A stretch of 64,000 nt of DNA from contig NZ_JAIWZC010000001.1 in assembly GCF_020297485.1 (NCBI RefSeq), positions 2,418,001 to 2,482,000 on the forward strand, written 5' to 3'. Source of the DNA: Enterocloster clostridioformis (lineage in GTDB: Bacteria; Bacillota; Clostridia; Lachnospirales; Lachnospiraceae). How positions within the stretch are numbered: position 1 is the stretch's first letter; each line of letters begins with the position of its first letter. Made by a program: the position numbers and the translations under genes. The notes under the pieces were generated by a model, which saw nothing but the letters and a program-made list of their open reading frames with translations, searched no databases and was not told where the DNA came from. Of this stretch, positions 57,501 to 64,000 are shown piece after piece.

Positions 57501-58087
57501 CTGTCCTTAAGGGGCTCCCACCTTGGAAGCTCCCTGCACAGAATGTCCAGAATCTCCTCTGCCGTGATGTAGTGGCTCTCTATATACTCCCTGAAACCGC
57601 TGTAAATCACCTCCAGATCCTCCAGCTTCTGGGCCAGAAGAGGGGCGTCCGTCTCCCCCCGCACCTCTCTCAGCATGTCCGGCGTGATACCGTACTGGGA
57701 CAGCTCCGAAATCTGGGACTTAAGCTGGCTGATGAAGCCGGACTGCTCCAGATGGCCCTTATAGAGGGACAGCTTTCCTCTCTTTAATCCTGCCACCTTG
57801 CGCAGCACCATGGATTTTCCCATATCATCCAGAACAACCGGGATTCTGACTCCCAGGTCCTCGAATACCCGGTAAGCCAGACGCTTAAAGCTGAGGATGT
57901 CTATATTCATAATCCCGTGTCTGGGGTGGAGCCGGATGATTTCCTTCTGTGTCTGCATGGTAAACTGCTCCGGCACCACCACCAGGTACTTTTGTTCCGG
58001 ATGCTCCATGGACTCCCTTATGACCCTGTCATAGAGCATCCTGGTCTTTCCCGAGCCTGCCCCTCCCAATATGAACTGTAACGCCAC
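54548..58087 (-). CDS. addB: Helicase-nuclease subunit AddB
   Basis: A 1179-residue AddB subunit. Its P-loop GGAGSGKT is at 8-15, followed by VVVPEQFTMQTQ, LSFKRLAYRV and the family's GYTGFTPVQ. The C-terminal nuclease has RIDRMDLC and IDYKSG; the four iron-sulfur cysteines are SCAYAHF (near 809) and CDYCPYHAVC (about 1130-1139). AddB scans for the Chi-like sequence and cuts the 5' strand in the AddAB complex. The start is GTG 58087 with GGAGAG upstream (VALQFILGGAGSGKT); the frame is open to 58150 but those residues are not family-like. First gene of the addB-addA-panE-like operon. Confidence 0.95.
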   Translation of the reverse strand: MALQFILGGAGSGKTRMLYDRVIRESMEHPEQKYLVVVPEQFTMQTQKEIIRLHPRHGIMNIDILSFKRLAYRVFEDLGVRIPVVLDDMGKSMVLRKVAGLKRGKLSLYKGHLEQSGFISQLKSQISELSQYGITPDMLREVRGETDAPLLAQKLEDLEVIYSGFREYIESHYITAEEILDILCRELPRWEPLKDSIILLDGYTGFTPVQYRLVELFLMHARDVVCTVTIDSRENAYKESSIQHLFYMSRHTVCRVASMAKRHGIPKKEDIICNRRPAWRYDESPELDFLEQNLYRYSGRTWEGNVERIQVYKGRNPAGEAAYVCSRIEQMIKEEGMRYRDAAVITGDLPSYGRELAHQFDEAGIPYFLDDKKSILENPMVELIRAALEMVKDFSYESVFRYLKTGLVYEKDGKRIESEADGNTAQADDENIFDGSREHVEQMTDRLENYVRALGIRGWKRWDSCWERQYRGGEKLNMKELNGYRMWILEPLRPLREAFKAEEATIASVTAALRQFLEHMRLREKLEEYRDFFLERGEPGDENLAREYGQVYDRVLELFERLEGLLGAEKADMKNYIQILDAGFQEIQVGVIPATVDQVMVGDITRSRLEAVKVLFFVGVNEGTVPQRKSGASLLSDRDRAALRKMDIELAPTVKEDGCIQKFYLYLMMSKPSGQLVITYAGLTSDGKSQRPSNLMGEVGKLFPGMEILDEHSVEWPVRTGRDARELLIKGLRGMQEPGEDDREREEAAFMQLFQHFYTSAEHRDKVRQLVDAAFYSYEERGIGRAAARALYGRELQGSVTRLEQFASCAYAHFLRYGLELMERQEYELEAVDMGNLFHQSIDRCFACMKDRGQDWRDLTEEGRKSLVKECVTQVTEEYGNTIMSSSARNAYLAGRVERITDRTIWALAEQVKKGDFEPVGFEVSFSAIDNLKAMRIGLSEDEELQLRGRIDRMDLCRDEDHVYVKIIDYKSGTTSFDLAALFYGLQLQLVVYMDAAVEMEERRHPDKEVVPAGIFYYHIGDPIADKQEGMDEKDIEKQILKQLRMNGLVNSELDIIHHLDREIEKESDVIPVAIKDGYVQESRSSVASTRRFQDLRRFVNRKLREAGQDILMGNVDLKPYKQGNRTACDYCPYHAVCGFDTKTAGYGYRKLKGLKPEEIWAELEAEGDEETDGSELDQ

Positions 58088-58185
58088 GTTTTCTCTCTCC
58101 TTCCGGCAGGCGGGACAACGAAAACTTCTCATATTTTCCCGCTCTGCCACATAAGCTTTAACAAACTATCTTAGAGGTCCTGACT

Positions 58186-58623
58186 ATGAGCTCTAAAACC
58201 AAAATTGTGGTACTAAGGATGAAGGAAATCATCTACACCGCAATCTTCGTAGGCCTTGCCATCCTTTTAATTACCCTCTGTTTCATCATGTTCCGGCCTG
58301 GGAAGGACAACGTTTCCGTTTCCGCTGAACCTGCAGGCTACCTGCCGGGCGTATACAGCGCGGCCCTGACCCTTGGCAGCGAAGATGTGAATGTAAAGGT
58401 AACTGTGGATGCCAACCGCATCACCTCCATTGACCTGGTTCCATTAAGCGAAGCCGTCACAACCATGTACCCGCTGATGCAGCCCACCCTGAATGACCTG
58501 GCCGGCCAGATTATAAGCAATCAGTCCACGGAGAACCTTACATATCCCAGCACCTCCCGCTATACCTCCACGGCCCTGTTAAATGCCATCAATACGGCGC
58601 TGGACAAAGCAAAAGTGGATTAA
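58186..58623 (+). CDS. Membrane-anchored FMN-binding-domain protein
   Basis: A 145-residue protein with one N-terminal membrane segment (about 15-38, IIYTAIFVGLAILLITLCFI) and an outer domain resembling FMN_bind: GVYSAALTLGSEDVNVKVTV, ITSIDLVPLSEAV and a final RYTSTALLNAINTAL in the place of the SGATYTS site that in NqrC/RnfG carries covalent FMN. The exact FMN threonine motif is not clearly kept. It may transfer electrons outside the membrane or be structural. It is divergent from addB. ATG 58186 has AGAGG upstream; a terminator follows at 58669-58702. Confidence 0.8.
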   Translation: MSSKTKIVVLRMKEIIYTAIFVGLAILLITLCFIMFRPGKDNVSVSAEPAGYLPGVYSAALTLGSEDVNVKVTVDANRITSIDLVPLSEAVTTMYPLMQPTLNDLAGQIISNQSTENLTYPSTSRYTSTALLNAINTALDKAKVD

Positions 58624-58668
58624 TAAAAGCGGGCGGATGTATCCCAAAGCACTCCGGCACGTCTTAAA

Positions 58669-58702
58669 GCTCCTGCCCCATATCATGAAGGCGGGGGCTT
58701 TT
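58669..58702 (+). terminator. Terminator of the FMN-binding-domain gene
   Basis: GCTCCTGCC (58669-58677) pairs with GGCGGGGGC (58690-58698) using two G-U pairs and is followed by TTTTC. Confidence 0.65.
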
Positions 58703-58719
58703 CTGACGTACCAAAATGT

Positions 58720-58747
58720 AAAAAAACGGCAGATTGCTCTACCGTCT
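58720..58747 (-). terminator. Minus-strand terminator after a frameshifted small gene
   Basis: On the minus strand ACGGTA (58740-58745) pairs with TGCCGT (58726-58731) and is followed by six or seven T. Its only minus-strand partner is the small frame-broken gene at 58846-59027. Confidence 0.6.
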
Positions 58748-58845
58748 TATCCTGCAAAAGAATATGTTTTATCGTACCATGTTTCCCGACCTGTGTCAAG
58801 TTAGCAAACACACGTTTAGTCCCTTTCCCAGCCGTGCAGGGACGT

Positions 58846-59027
58846 TTAAGCCCCTGGACCCAGATAGATATAGGGGTACATGGTTCCGTCCTTTATGCGC
58901 ACGCCCATAAGCCTGGGAGATTCTTTGGCAAAAACAGCTTCCTCTTCCTGCCCTATGCCAGGCAGACAGGCTTCCATACATAACCGTCAGTTAAGAAAAT
59001 CCTCCCGCTGTTTAACGGCTCCTCCAT
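58846..59027 (-). pseudogene. Small gene of about 60 residues with a -1 frameshift
   Basis: Starting at ATG 59027 one frame reads MEEPLNSGRIFLTDGYVWKP then VCLA and a stop; a second frame, entered by a one-base backward shift near 58954, continues GIGQEEEAVFAKESPRLMGV and then RIKDGTMYPYIYLGPGA to a stop at 58846. Joined, they give one well-formed soluble protein of about 60 residues. A promoter (59048-59075), a GAAAGG ribosome site and a terminator (58720-58747) frame it, so it was a gene and not chance. The shift is either a one-base loss (or sequencing error) or programmed frameshifting; no obvious slippery heptamer is visible. I do not recognise the family. Confidence 0.6.
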
Positions 59028-59047
59028 TGCGCAGCGCCTTTCTATGG

Positions 59048-59075
59048 TCTATACTAACTATATCCGGCCGGACAA
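59048..59075 (-). promoter_or_regulatory. Promoter of the frameshifted small gene
   Basis: TTGTCC (59070-59075), a 16-base spacer and TATAGA (59048-59053) on the minus strand, 20 bases before ATG 59027. Confidence 0.5.
59063..59072. promoter_or_regulatory. Palindromic site in the divergent promoter region
   Basis: TCCGGCCGGA is a perfect ten-base palindrome between the small gene and the XRE regulator gene, overlapping the -35 of the former. An autoregulatory site for the XRE protein is possible. Confidence 0.4.
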
Positions 59076-59101
59076 TTATGTTATACAGAGGAGATTATTA
59101 T

Positions 59102-60181
59102 ATGGAAATTAAATTAGGCCCGCGCATTGCATCACTGCGCAAATCCAAATCTATGACGCAGGAACAGTTAGCCCTTGCCCTGGGCGTGTCGCCTCCTGCT
59201 GTCAGCAAATGGGAGACAGGTGCCTCCTGTCCGGACATTGCTCTTTTATGCCCTCTGGCCCGCGCCCTGGGAACCAATGTGGATACCCTGCTGCAGTTCG
59301 AGGAAACCCTTACAGAAGAACAGATTGATGCCCGGCTGAATGAAATCGTTGAGACAGCCCGGAATCAAGGGTATGAAGCCGCGGACGGCATGGTACAATC
59401 GCTTCTGCATACCTATCCCTCAAGCATCCCCTTAAAATCCAGGGCAGTTACCTTGTTTGACCTGTTCGCGATGCTGTTTCCCGCCCAGCCCCAGCAGATT
59501 AAGGATGGCTGGATTAAGCAGAAGAAACAGCTTCTGGAGGACGTGCGTGCAAGCGGTGCCGCGGCCTTCTGGCAGGCAGCGGTATCCCACCTGGCTTCCA
59601 TCACCATAGTGGAAGGCGAGCTGGAGAAGGCAGAGAGCCTTTTAAAGGAACTGCCCCAGCACAGCACTGACTCCACCTCTATCTGGGCAATGCTGTACCT
59701 GAAAAAAGGAGAAGCACCCCAGGCCTTGGAGGTCATACAGAAACGCCTGTATGTGCTGACACGCCAGGTACAGAGCTTCCTGACTCAGATGATGAACCCG
59801 GAAATGACCCCTGACACCGCAAGGACACTGGAACTGTGCGTCATTTACCGCCAGCTGGAAGAACTGCTGGGCGTGGGAAATGGCATGAGCCCGGGCTTCT
59901 TTGCCCAGGCTTACCAGCGGGCCGGAAAAGACCAACAGGCATTGGACAGCATGATTCAGTTTGTGGACGCCATCACCGGCACGGTCCAGAAGCCTAATCC
60001 CATCCTGTTCTCTCCTGCGGTAAAGATAGATGGGGAACATCCTGCCGCCACAAAGGAAATGCGTGAACTGCTCCTTAAGGGTCTGCTGGAGGATGAGTAC
60101 TATAAACAGTTTCTGAATGATGAACGGTTCCAGGCTGCAGTGGATAAGCTCAGGGGCAGCATCCAAGAAGAGACGGCCTGA
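59102..60181 (+). CDS. XRE-family regulator with helical C-terminal domain
   Basis: A 359-residue protein. The N-terminal helix-turn-helix (about 5-60: RIASLRKSKSMTQEQLALALGVSPPAVSKWE in pieces) is of the phage-repressor XRE type. The rest is helical, with TPR-like pairs such as VEGELEKAESLLKELP and LYLKKGEAPQALEVIQKR, comparable to regulators that sense a peptide or protein ligand. ATG 59102 has AGAGGAG upstream; the frame extends further upstream but without a start site. It is divergent from the frameshifted small gene, sharing a control region with a palindrome. Its targets are unknown. Confidence 0.85.
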   Translation: MEIKLGPRIASLRKSKSMTQEQLALALGVSPPAVSKWETGASCPDIALLCPLARALGTNVDTLLQFEETLTEEQIDARLNEIVETARNQGYEAADGMVQSLLHTYPSSIPLKSRAVTLFDLFAMLFPAQPQQIKDGWIKQKKQLLEDVRASGAAAFWQAAVSHLASITIVEGELEKAESLLKELPQHSTDSTSIWAMLYLKKGEAPQALEVIQKRLYVLTRQVQSFLTQMMNPEMTPDTARTLELCVIYRQLEELLGVGNGMSPGFFAQAYQRAGKDQQALDSMIQFVDAITGTVQKPNPILFSPAVKIDGEHPAATKEMRELLLKGLLEDEYYKQFLNDERFQAAVDKLRGSIQEETA

Positions 60182-60195
60182 GCATCCGATATAGC

Positions 60196-60242
60196 AAAAG
60201 GACAGCCGCGCGGTAAAAATACCCTGCGGGCCGTCCTTTTTT
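60196..60242 (+). terminator. Terminator of the XRE regulator gene
   Basis: AAAAGGAC-AGCCGCG (from 60196) pairs imperfectly with CGGGCCGTCCTTTT, ending in TTTTTT. It starts 15 bases past the stop codon. Confidence 0.75.
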
Positions 60243-60245
60243 ACA

Positions 60246-60490
60246 TCTTTTACCTATTTGCATTAAAATAAGAAACTTTCTTACTGTGTCAATTCCATCC
60301 TGGTGCCCCTCCTGCTGCGTCACAATCCCTCTGAGCAGGATTGTCTTCCAAAGACTCACCATGGATTTAATGAAACAAATCAGCAGCGGATTCCCGTTTG
60401 CCTCGGCTATGCAGATAAGGGAGCGGCGGTCCGCGTCATTCCCGACAAATCCCCATCCTCTCACCAAAGATGTCTTATCAGGAATTCCTA
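60246..60490. other. Intergenic region without a convincing gene
   Basis: Several frames are open through this stretch, and a segment such as RIPVCLGYADKGAAVRVIPDK on the plus strand looks protein-like, but no start with a ribosome site, no neighbours in operon and no recognised family support a gene. It may be a short gene remnant. Confidence 0.4.
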
Positions 60491-60703
60491 TTATCTTTCC
60501 TTTCGGAATTTCTTACTTTTAAACACATACACATGGGCAGCCAATGTGGCTCCGAACACAACCAGCAAAATGGTTTCCACCCCATCCGGAAACCGGTTAA
60601 ATCCCACTCCGAAGCTGCAGGCAGCGTCCACAAGGAAGATCCATTTCTCCATCTGGAACACCTTCTTCAGGTCGAAGTCCTCCTTTTTGGTGGAGCAATA
60701 CAT
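60491..60703 (-). CDS. Small membrane protein downstream of nrdD
   Basis: A 70-residue protein beginning MYCSTKKEDFDLKKVFQM. It has two hydrophobic stretches (about 18-34 and 43-60) and ends in the very basic KSKKFRKER, so a small membrane protein with a cytosolic tail is likely. The start lies 14 bases past the nrdD stop with AAGGGCTGG in front, consistent with co-transcription. I do not recognise the family, and the gene could be dispensable. Confidence 0.6.
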   Translation of the reverse strand: MYCSTKKEDFDLKKVFQMEKWIFLVDAACSFGVGFNRFPDGVETILLVVFGATLAAHVYVFKSKKFRKER

Positions 60704-60717
60704 CCATCTTCCAGCCC

Positions 60718-63138
60718 TTATGCCTTTACTGTACTTGTATGGTTCTGCTCCACAAACCTGCGGATGTTGGAAGCATTGGCAAACTTTTGTACGATGCCGT
60801 CGCTGACAATCACCAGGGTAGGCGCCTGCATGATGCCGAATTTTTCTGCCAGGTCAGGACGCTCCTCCGCGTCGATAATCTGGTAATCCTGTCCCTTCAG
60901 GAACTCCTTGGCCGATACACAGTTGGGGCAGGTTTTGGTGGTAAAGAGATACAGGCGGGCTGAGGCGCCTCCCTTTTCCTTCCCCTGGTGGGAAACCTCT
61001 GTTCTGGCACTGTTGGCCCGTTCCCTGGTATCTGCCACGATTCTGGACACGCCATGCTTTAACTGGGATCGGCCTATGTTGTAGTTGGTACGGTTCTTGT
61101 ACTCCTGGGTCTTGCCTTCGTTCCAGTTCTGAACCGGACGGTAGTAGCCGGTAATACGGCTGTAGACCTCTGCCTTCTCCCCGCAGATAGGACAGGTGAA
61201 ATGCTCCCCAATCAGGTATCCGTGGCACTTGCAGATGGAATATGTAGGCGACAGCGTATAGTAAGGCAGCTTATAGTTCTCAGCCACCGTGCGCACCAGG
61301 TTGGCCGCGGCCTTCCAGTCAGGCATCTTCTCACCCAGGAACGCGTGGAACACGGTTCCCGATGTGTACAGGGTCTGAAGCTCATCCTGGATGTCCAGAG
61401 CGTCAAATACATCCTCCGTATAATCCACGGGAAGATGGGAGCTGTTGGTGTAATACGGCGTATCCCCCTCTGCCCCGGCAGTGATAATGTCGGGATAGCG
61501 CTGCTTGTCATGCTTGGCCAGACGGTAGGTGGTGGACTCAGCCGGCGTAGCCTCCAGGTTGTAAAGGTCGCCGTACAGCTCCTGGTAATCCGACAGCCGT
61601 TCCCTCATATGGTTCAGCACGTTCTTGGTGAACTCCTGGCATTCCCTGTGGGTCAAGTCCTTTCCGACCCATCTGGCATTAAGGCCTGCCTCGTTCATGC
61701 CTATGAGGCCGATGGTGGAAAAATGATTCTCAAAGGTACCCAGATATCTCTTGGTGTAAGGATACAGGCCCTGGTTCAAAAGCTTTGTTATGACCTGGCG
61801 CTTGGTCTTTAAGGAACGGGCAGACACATCCATCATGTGATCCAGCTTTGCATAGAAGTCAGCCTCGTCCTTGGCCTGGTAAGCGATTCTCGGCATGTTG
61901 ATGGTCACGACGCCCACGGAACCGGTGCTCTCGCCGGAGCCGAAGAATCCGCCTGTCTTCTTGCGCAGCTCTCTGAGGTCCAGACGGAGACGGCAGCACA
62001 TGCTGCGGACATCGCTGGGCTGCATATCGCTGTTGATATAGTTGGAGAAGTAGGGCGTTCCGTACTTGGATGTCATCTCAAACAAAAGCCGGTTGTTCTC
62101 TGTATCTGACCAGTCAAACTCATTGGTAATGGAATACGTGGGGATGGGGTACTGGAATCCCCGTCCATTGGCATCGCCTTCAATCATGGTCTCGATGAAC
62201 GCCTTGTTAATCATGTCCATTTCCTTCTTGCAGTCTTTATACTTGAAGTCCATCTCCCTGCCGCCTACAATGGCATTCATCTCTGCCATGTCATTTGGAA
62301 CAGTCCAGTCCAGGGTGATATTTGAGAAGGGCGCCTGGGTGCCCCAGCGGCTGGGGGTGTTCACTCCGTAGATAAAGGACTCAATGCACTTTTTTACCTC
62401 CGGGTAGGTTAAATTATCTGCCTTCACAAAGGGAGCAAGGTATGTATCAAAGGAAGAAAATGCCTGGGCTCCGGCCCATTCATTCTGCATGATTCCCAGG
62501 AAGTTAACCATCTGGTTACAGAGTACGGACAGGTGCTTTGCCGGCGAGGAGGTGATCTTTCCCGTGATGCCTCCCAGGCCCTCCATAAGGAGCTGCTTTA
62601 AGGACCAGCCCGCACAGTATCCTGTGAGCATGGACAAATCGTGGATGTGGATGTCCGCGTTGCGGTGTGCCTCCGCTATCTCCTGGTCGTAAATCTCGCT
62701 GAGCCAATAGTTGGCTGTCACGGCGCCTGAGTTGCTGAGAATCAGCCCTCCCACAGAATAGGTAACCGTGGAATTCTCCTTCACGCGCCAGTCCTCCACC
62801 TTCACATAGCTGTTCACCACATCCTTGTAATCCAGAATCGTGCTGTTCATGTTCCGTATCTTTTCCCGCTGCTTCCTATATAAAATGTAGGCCTTCGCCA
62901 CATCTGTATATCCGGTCTGTTCAAGAACGTGCTCCACGCTGTCCTGGATTTCTTCCACAGAAATCTTTCCATCCTTCATCTTATTCTGAAAATCCGCAGT
63001 CACCCTCAAGGATAATAACTCCAGAATCTCATTGTTGTAATCTTTGGAGGTTGCCCTGAATGCCTTCTTGATGGCCTCTGTTATCTTATTCAGACTAAAC
63101 TCGGCAACTTCCCCATCCCTTTTAACTACCTGAATCAT
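60718..63138 (-). CDS. nrdD: Anaerobic ribonucleoside-triphosphate reductase with fused redoxin domain
   Basis: An 806-residue class III reductase converting NTPs to dNTPs by a glycyl radical. The ATP-cone is at about 1-95. The zinc site has C636, C638, C649 and C652 (CKCHGYLIGE, CPICGEK) and the radical glycine is G664 in RITGYYRP. A further 80-residue thioredoxin/glutaredoxin-like domain (RLYLFTTKTCPNC, C737/C740; QAPTLVI) follows, which may supply electrons in cis. The activase gene nrdG, normally next to nrdD, is not within the window. ATG 63138 has GAAAGGAG upstream; a TTG at 63156 is the alternative. NrdR boxes and a strong promoter precede it. Confidence 0.94.
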   Translation of the reverse strand: MIQVVKRDGEVAEFSLNKITEAIKKAFRATSKDYNNEILELLSLRVTADFQNKMKDGKISVEEIQDSVEHVLEQTGYTDVAKAYILYRKQREKIRNMNSTILDYKDVVNSYVKVEDWRVKENSTVTYSVGGLILSNSGAVTANYWLSEIYDQEIAEAHRNADIHIHDLSMLTGYCAGWSLKQLLMEGLGGITGKITSSPAKHLSVLCNQMVNFLGIMQNEWAGAQAFSSFDTYLAPFVKADNLTYPEVKKCIESFIYGVNTPSRWGTQAPFSNITLDWTVPNDMAEMNAIVGGREMDFKYKDCKKEMDMINKAFIETMIEGDANGRGFQYPIPTYSITNEFDWSDTENNRLLFEMTSKYGTPYFSNYINSDMQPSDVRSMCCRLRLDLRELRKKTGGFFGSGESTGSVGVVTINMPRIAYQAKDEADFYAKLDHMMDVSARSLKTKRQVITKLLNQGLYPYTKRYLGTFENHFSTIGLIGMNEAGLNARWVGKDLTHRECQEFTKNVLNHMRERLSDYQELYGDLYNLEATPAESTTYRLAKHDKQRYPDIITAGAEGDTPYYTNSSHLPVDYTEDVFDALDIQDELQTLYTSGTVFHAFLGEKMPDWKAAANLVRTVAENYKLPYYTLSPTYSICKCHGYLIGEHFTCPICGEKAEVYSRITGYYRPVQNWNEGKTQEYKNRTNYNIGRSQLKHGVSRIVADTRERANSARTEVSHQGKEKGGASARLYLFTTKTCPNCVSAKEFLKGQDYQIIDAEERPDLAEKFGIMQAPTLVIVSDGIVQKFANASNIRRFVEQNHTSTVKA

Positions 63139-63270
63139 GCCACTTGCTCCTTTCAACCCACGTACACTTTATTCAACTCTTTTTCCGCGTCTCTTAAACC
63201 CGGAATGACACAGCTGTCTCACGGCTGTGAAAACGCAGGGCCCGCCCCATATGGAGCGAGCTACGCACTC

Positions 63271-63299
63271 ATTATAGCAGATGGAAATGCAAAACACAA
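63271..63299 (-). promoter_or_regulatory. Promoter of nrdD
   Basis: TTGTGT (63294-63299), 17 bases and the consensus TATAAT (63271-63276) on the minus strand, about 130 bases before the nrdD start. The -35 lies inside an NrdR box. Confidence 0.75.
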
Positions 63300-63339
63300 T
63301 ATCTATGAATAACATTTTATATTATCCCAGATATTGTGT
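63294..63339. promoter_or_regulatory. Pair of NrdR boxes
   Basis: ACACAATATCT (63294-63304) and AGATATTGTGT (63329-63339) are perfect inverted copies, close to the NrdR consensus half and about three helical turns apart, the spacing used by the NrdR repressor. One overlaps the nrdD -35. Confidence 0.8.
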
Positions 63340-63440
63340 CTTATTAACTGTACTTATAACCACTTTTCCCAGATCCCCGCAAAGTCGCATACCTGCGTGG
63401 TTTTCCGGACAGGGGGCATTTTAATTAAATTCCACTCAAT

Positions 63441-64000
63441 TCAGTCGGAATAAAGCTTTCCAAAAAGCTCTGCCGGCACATATGCCTTTACCGCGATTCC
63501 GTCCTCCTGGTATTCCTCCTCCAGAAGCTGGCCATACTTACGGATGGTCTGAATGCGTCCGGCCCGGCTGTATGGGAATACCTTTTCCAGCAGAATCCGT
63601 CTGCTGCGTATAATGGCCTGGAGCACCTTCTGCAGCTCTTCCATCCCCTCTCCGGTCCTGGCTGAAATCCGCACCTGGTAGTCCGATAAGAAATCCCTGG
63701 GTATCTGCATGACACTGCTGTCCCCCATGGCCTCCAGCTCACGGAACCGGTCCACCTTGTTGAACACAGTGACTATGGTCTTATCCACAATCTCCAGTTC
63801 CTTCAGCGTCTCCTTCACCACATGCATCTGCATGTCCATCTGGGGATTGGAGCAATCCACCACATGCAGGACGATATCGCTGTAGCGCGCCTCCTCCAAT
63901 GTACTCTTAAAGGCCTCAATCAGATGATGGGGAAGCTTGCGGATAAATCCTACGGTGTCTGTAAGCAGTATCTGCTGTCCATCCTCCAGGGTATAGCTTC
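63441..64000 (-). CDS. hflX: GTPase HflX, C-terminal part
   Basis: The gene runs off the right edge; about 186 C-terminal codons are visible. The G3 motif DTVGF is followed by IRKLPHHLIEAFKSTLEEA, the HflX-specific segment; G4 is NKVD and G5 SARTGEG. The C-terminal domain ends AYVPAELFGKLYSD. HflX is a ribosome-associated GTPase that splits stalled or stressed ribosomes. No terminator is obvious in the AT-rich 100 bases after the stop, where the NrdR region of nrdD begins. Confidence 0.93.
   Translation of the reverse strand, partial: SYTLEDGQQILLTDTVGFIRKLPHHLIEAFKSTLEEARYSDIVLHVVDCSNPQMDMQMHVVKETLKELEIVDKTIVTVFNKVDRFRELEAMGDSSVMQIPRDFLSDYQVRISARTGEGMEELQKVLQAIIRSRRILLEKVFPYSRAGRIQTIRKYGQLLEEEYQEDGIAVKAYVPAELFGKLYSD

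Noticed and set aside
57014..57787. A 257-codon plus-strand open frame
   Set aside because: It is antisense to addB and has no start signals or conserved motifs.
60246..60490. Protein-like segments in several frames between the XRE gene and the small membrane protein
   Set aside because: No frame has a start with ribosome site or a recognisable family; kept only as a possible remnant.

Overview
The window looks like chromosome from a strictly anaerobic, gut-type member of the Lachnospiraceae, close to Enterocloster/Clostridium (for example the bolteae-clostridioforme group). The reasons are near-50% G+C with strong GGAGG-type ribosome sites, a class III (glycyl-radical) ribonucleotide reductase, an Nfn-type ferredoxin:NADP+ oxidoreductase pair, the NifU-like/GGGtGRT gene pair typical of anaerobes, a PTS beta-glucoside operon under LicT/BglG antitermination, AddAB recombination genes, and very large sortase-anchored surface proteins. 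The species is an inference; no rRNA gene is present.

Layout. (1) 1-1092: end of a dehydrogenase operon (SDR, then the start of a zinc alcohol dehydrogenase with an odd N-terminal extension). (2) 1276-2029: a frame-broken remnant of a wall-anchored protein. (3) 2112-6512: promoter, RNA antiterminator, terminator, licT-like gene, PTS EIIBCA and 6-phospho-beta-glucosidase, a complete beta-glucoside uptake operon. (4) 6787-16179: a 3130-residue LPKTG adhesin with 22 near-identical MucBP-like repeats arranged with a higher-order period. (5) 16608-22286: a lone AAA ATPase of the OLD/RloA kind, a BTAD-type regulator, a MATE exporter, greA and a secreted transglutaminase-like protein. (6) 22378-29512: a Cu/Zn-type superoxide dismutase behind a three-hairpin leader that ends in a terminator, a tRNA-dihydrouridine synthase overlapping a 1078-residue HD plus GHKL ATPase protein, and the NifU-like/GGGtGRT pair. 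(7) 29761-43395: an internally deleted MATE gene and a 4096-residue protein joining a thioester/Cna-B adhesin to a class B sortase in one reading frame. (8) 44276-64000: mostly housekeeping genes: nfnAB, a mutarotase-like gene, two tandem dihydrofolate reductases divergent from thyA, a ketopantoate reductase-like gene, addA, addB, an FMN-binding membrane protein, a frameshifted small gene, an XRE regulator, class III reductase with a fused redoxin domain under NrdR boxes, and the 3' part of hflX.

How genes work together. The bgl operon senses and imports beta-glucosides through LicT and the RNA antiterminator. The surface region (two giant adhesins and one dead relative) is the accessory, host-contact part of the window; the adhesin-sortase fusion is its most unusual object. 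The tandem DHFRs with thyA make a folate/dTMP cluster, and nrdD supplies dNTPs under NrdR control. The strongest candidates for undescribed biology are the single-chain adhesin-sortase, the HD-GHKL ATPase coupled to a Dus enzyme, and the leader RNA in front of the superoxide dismutase gene.
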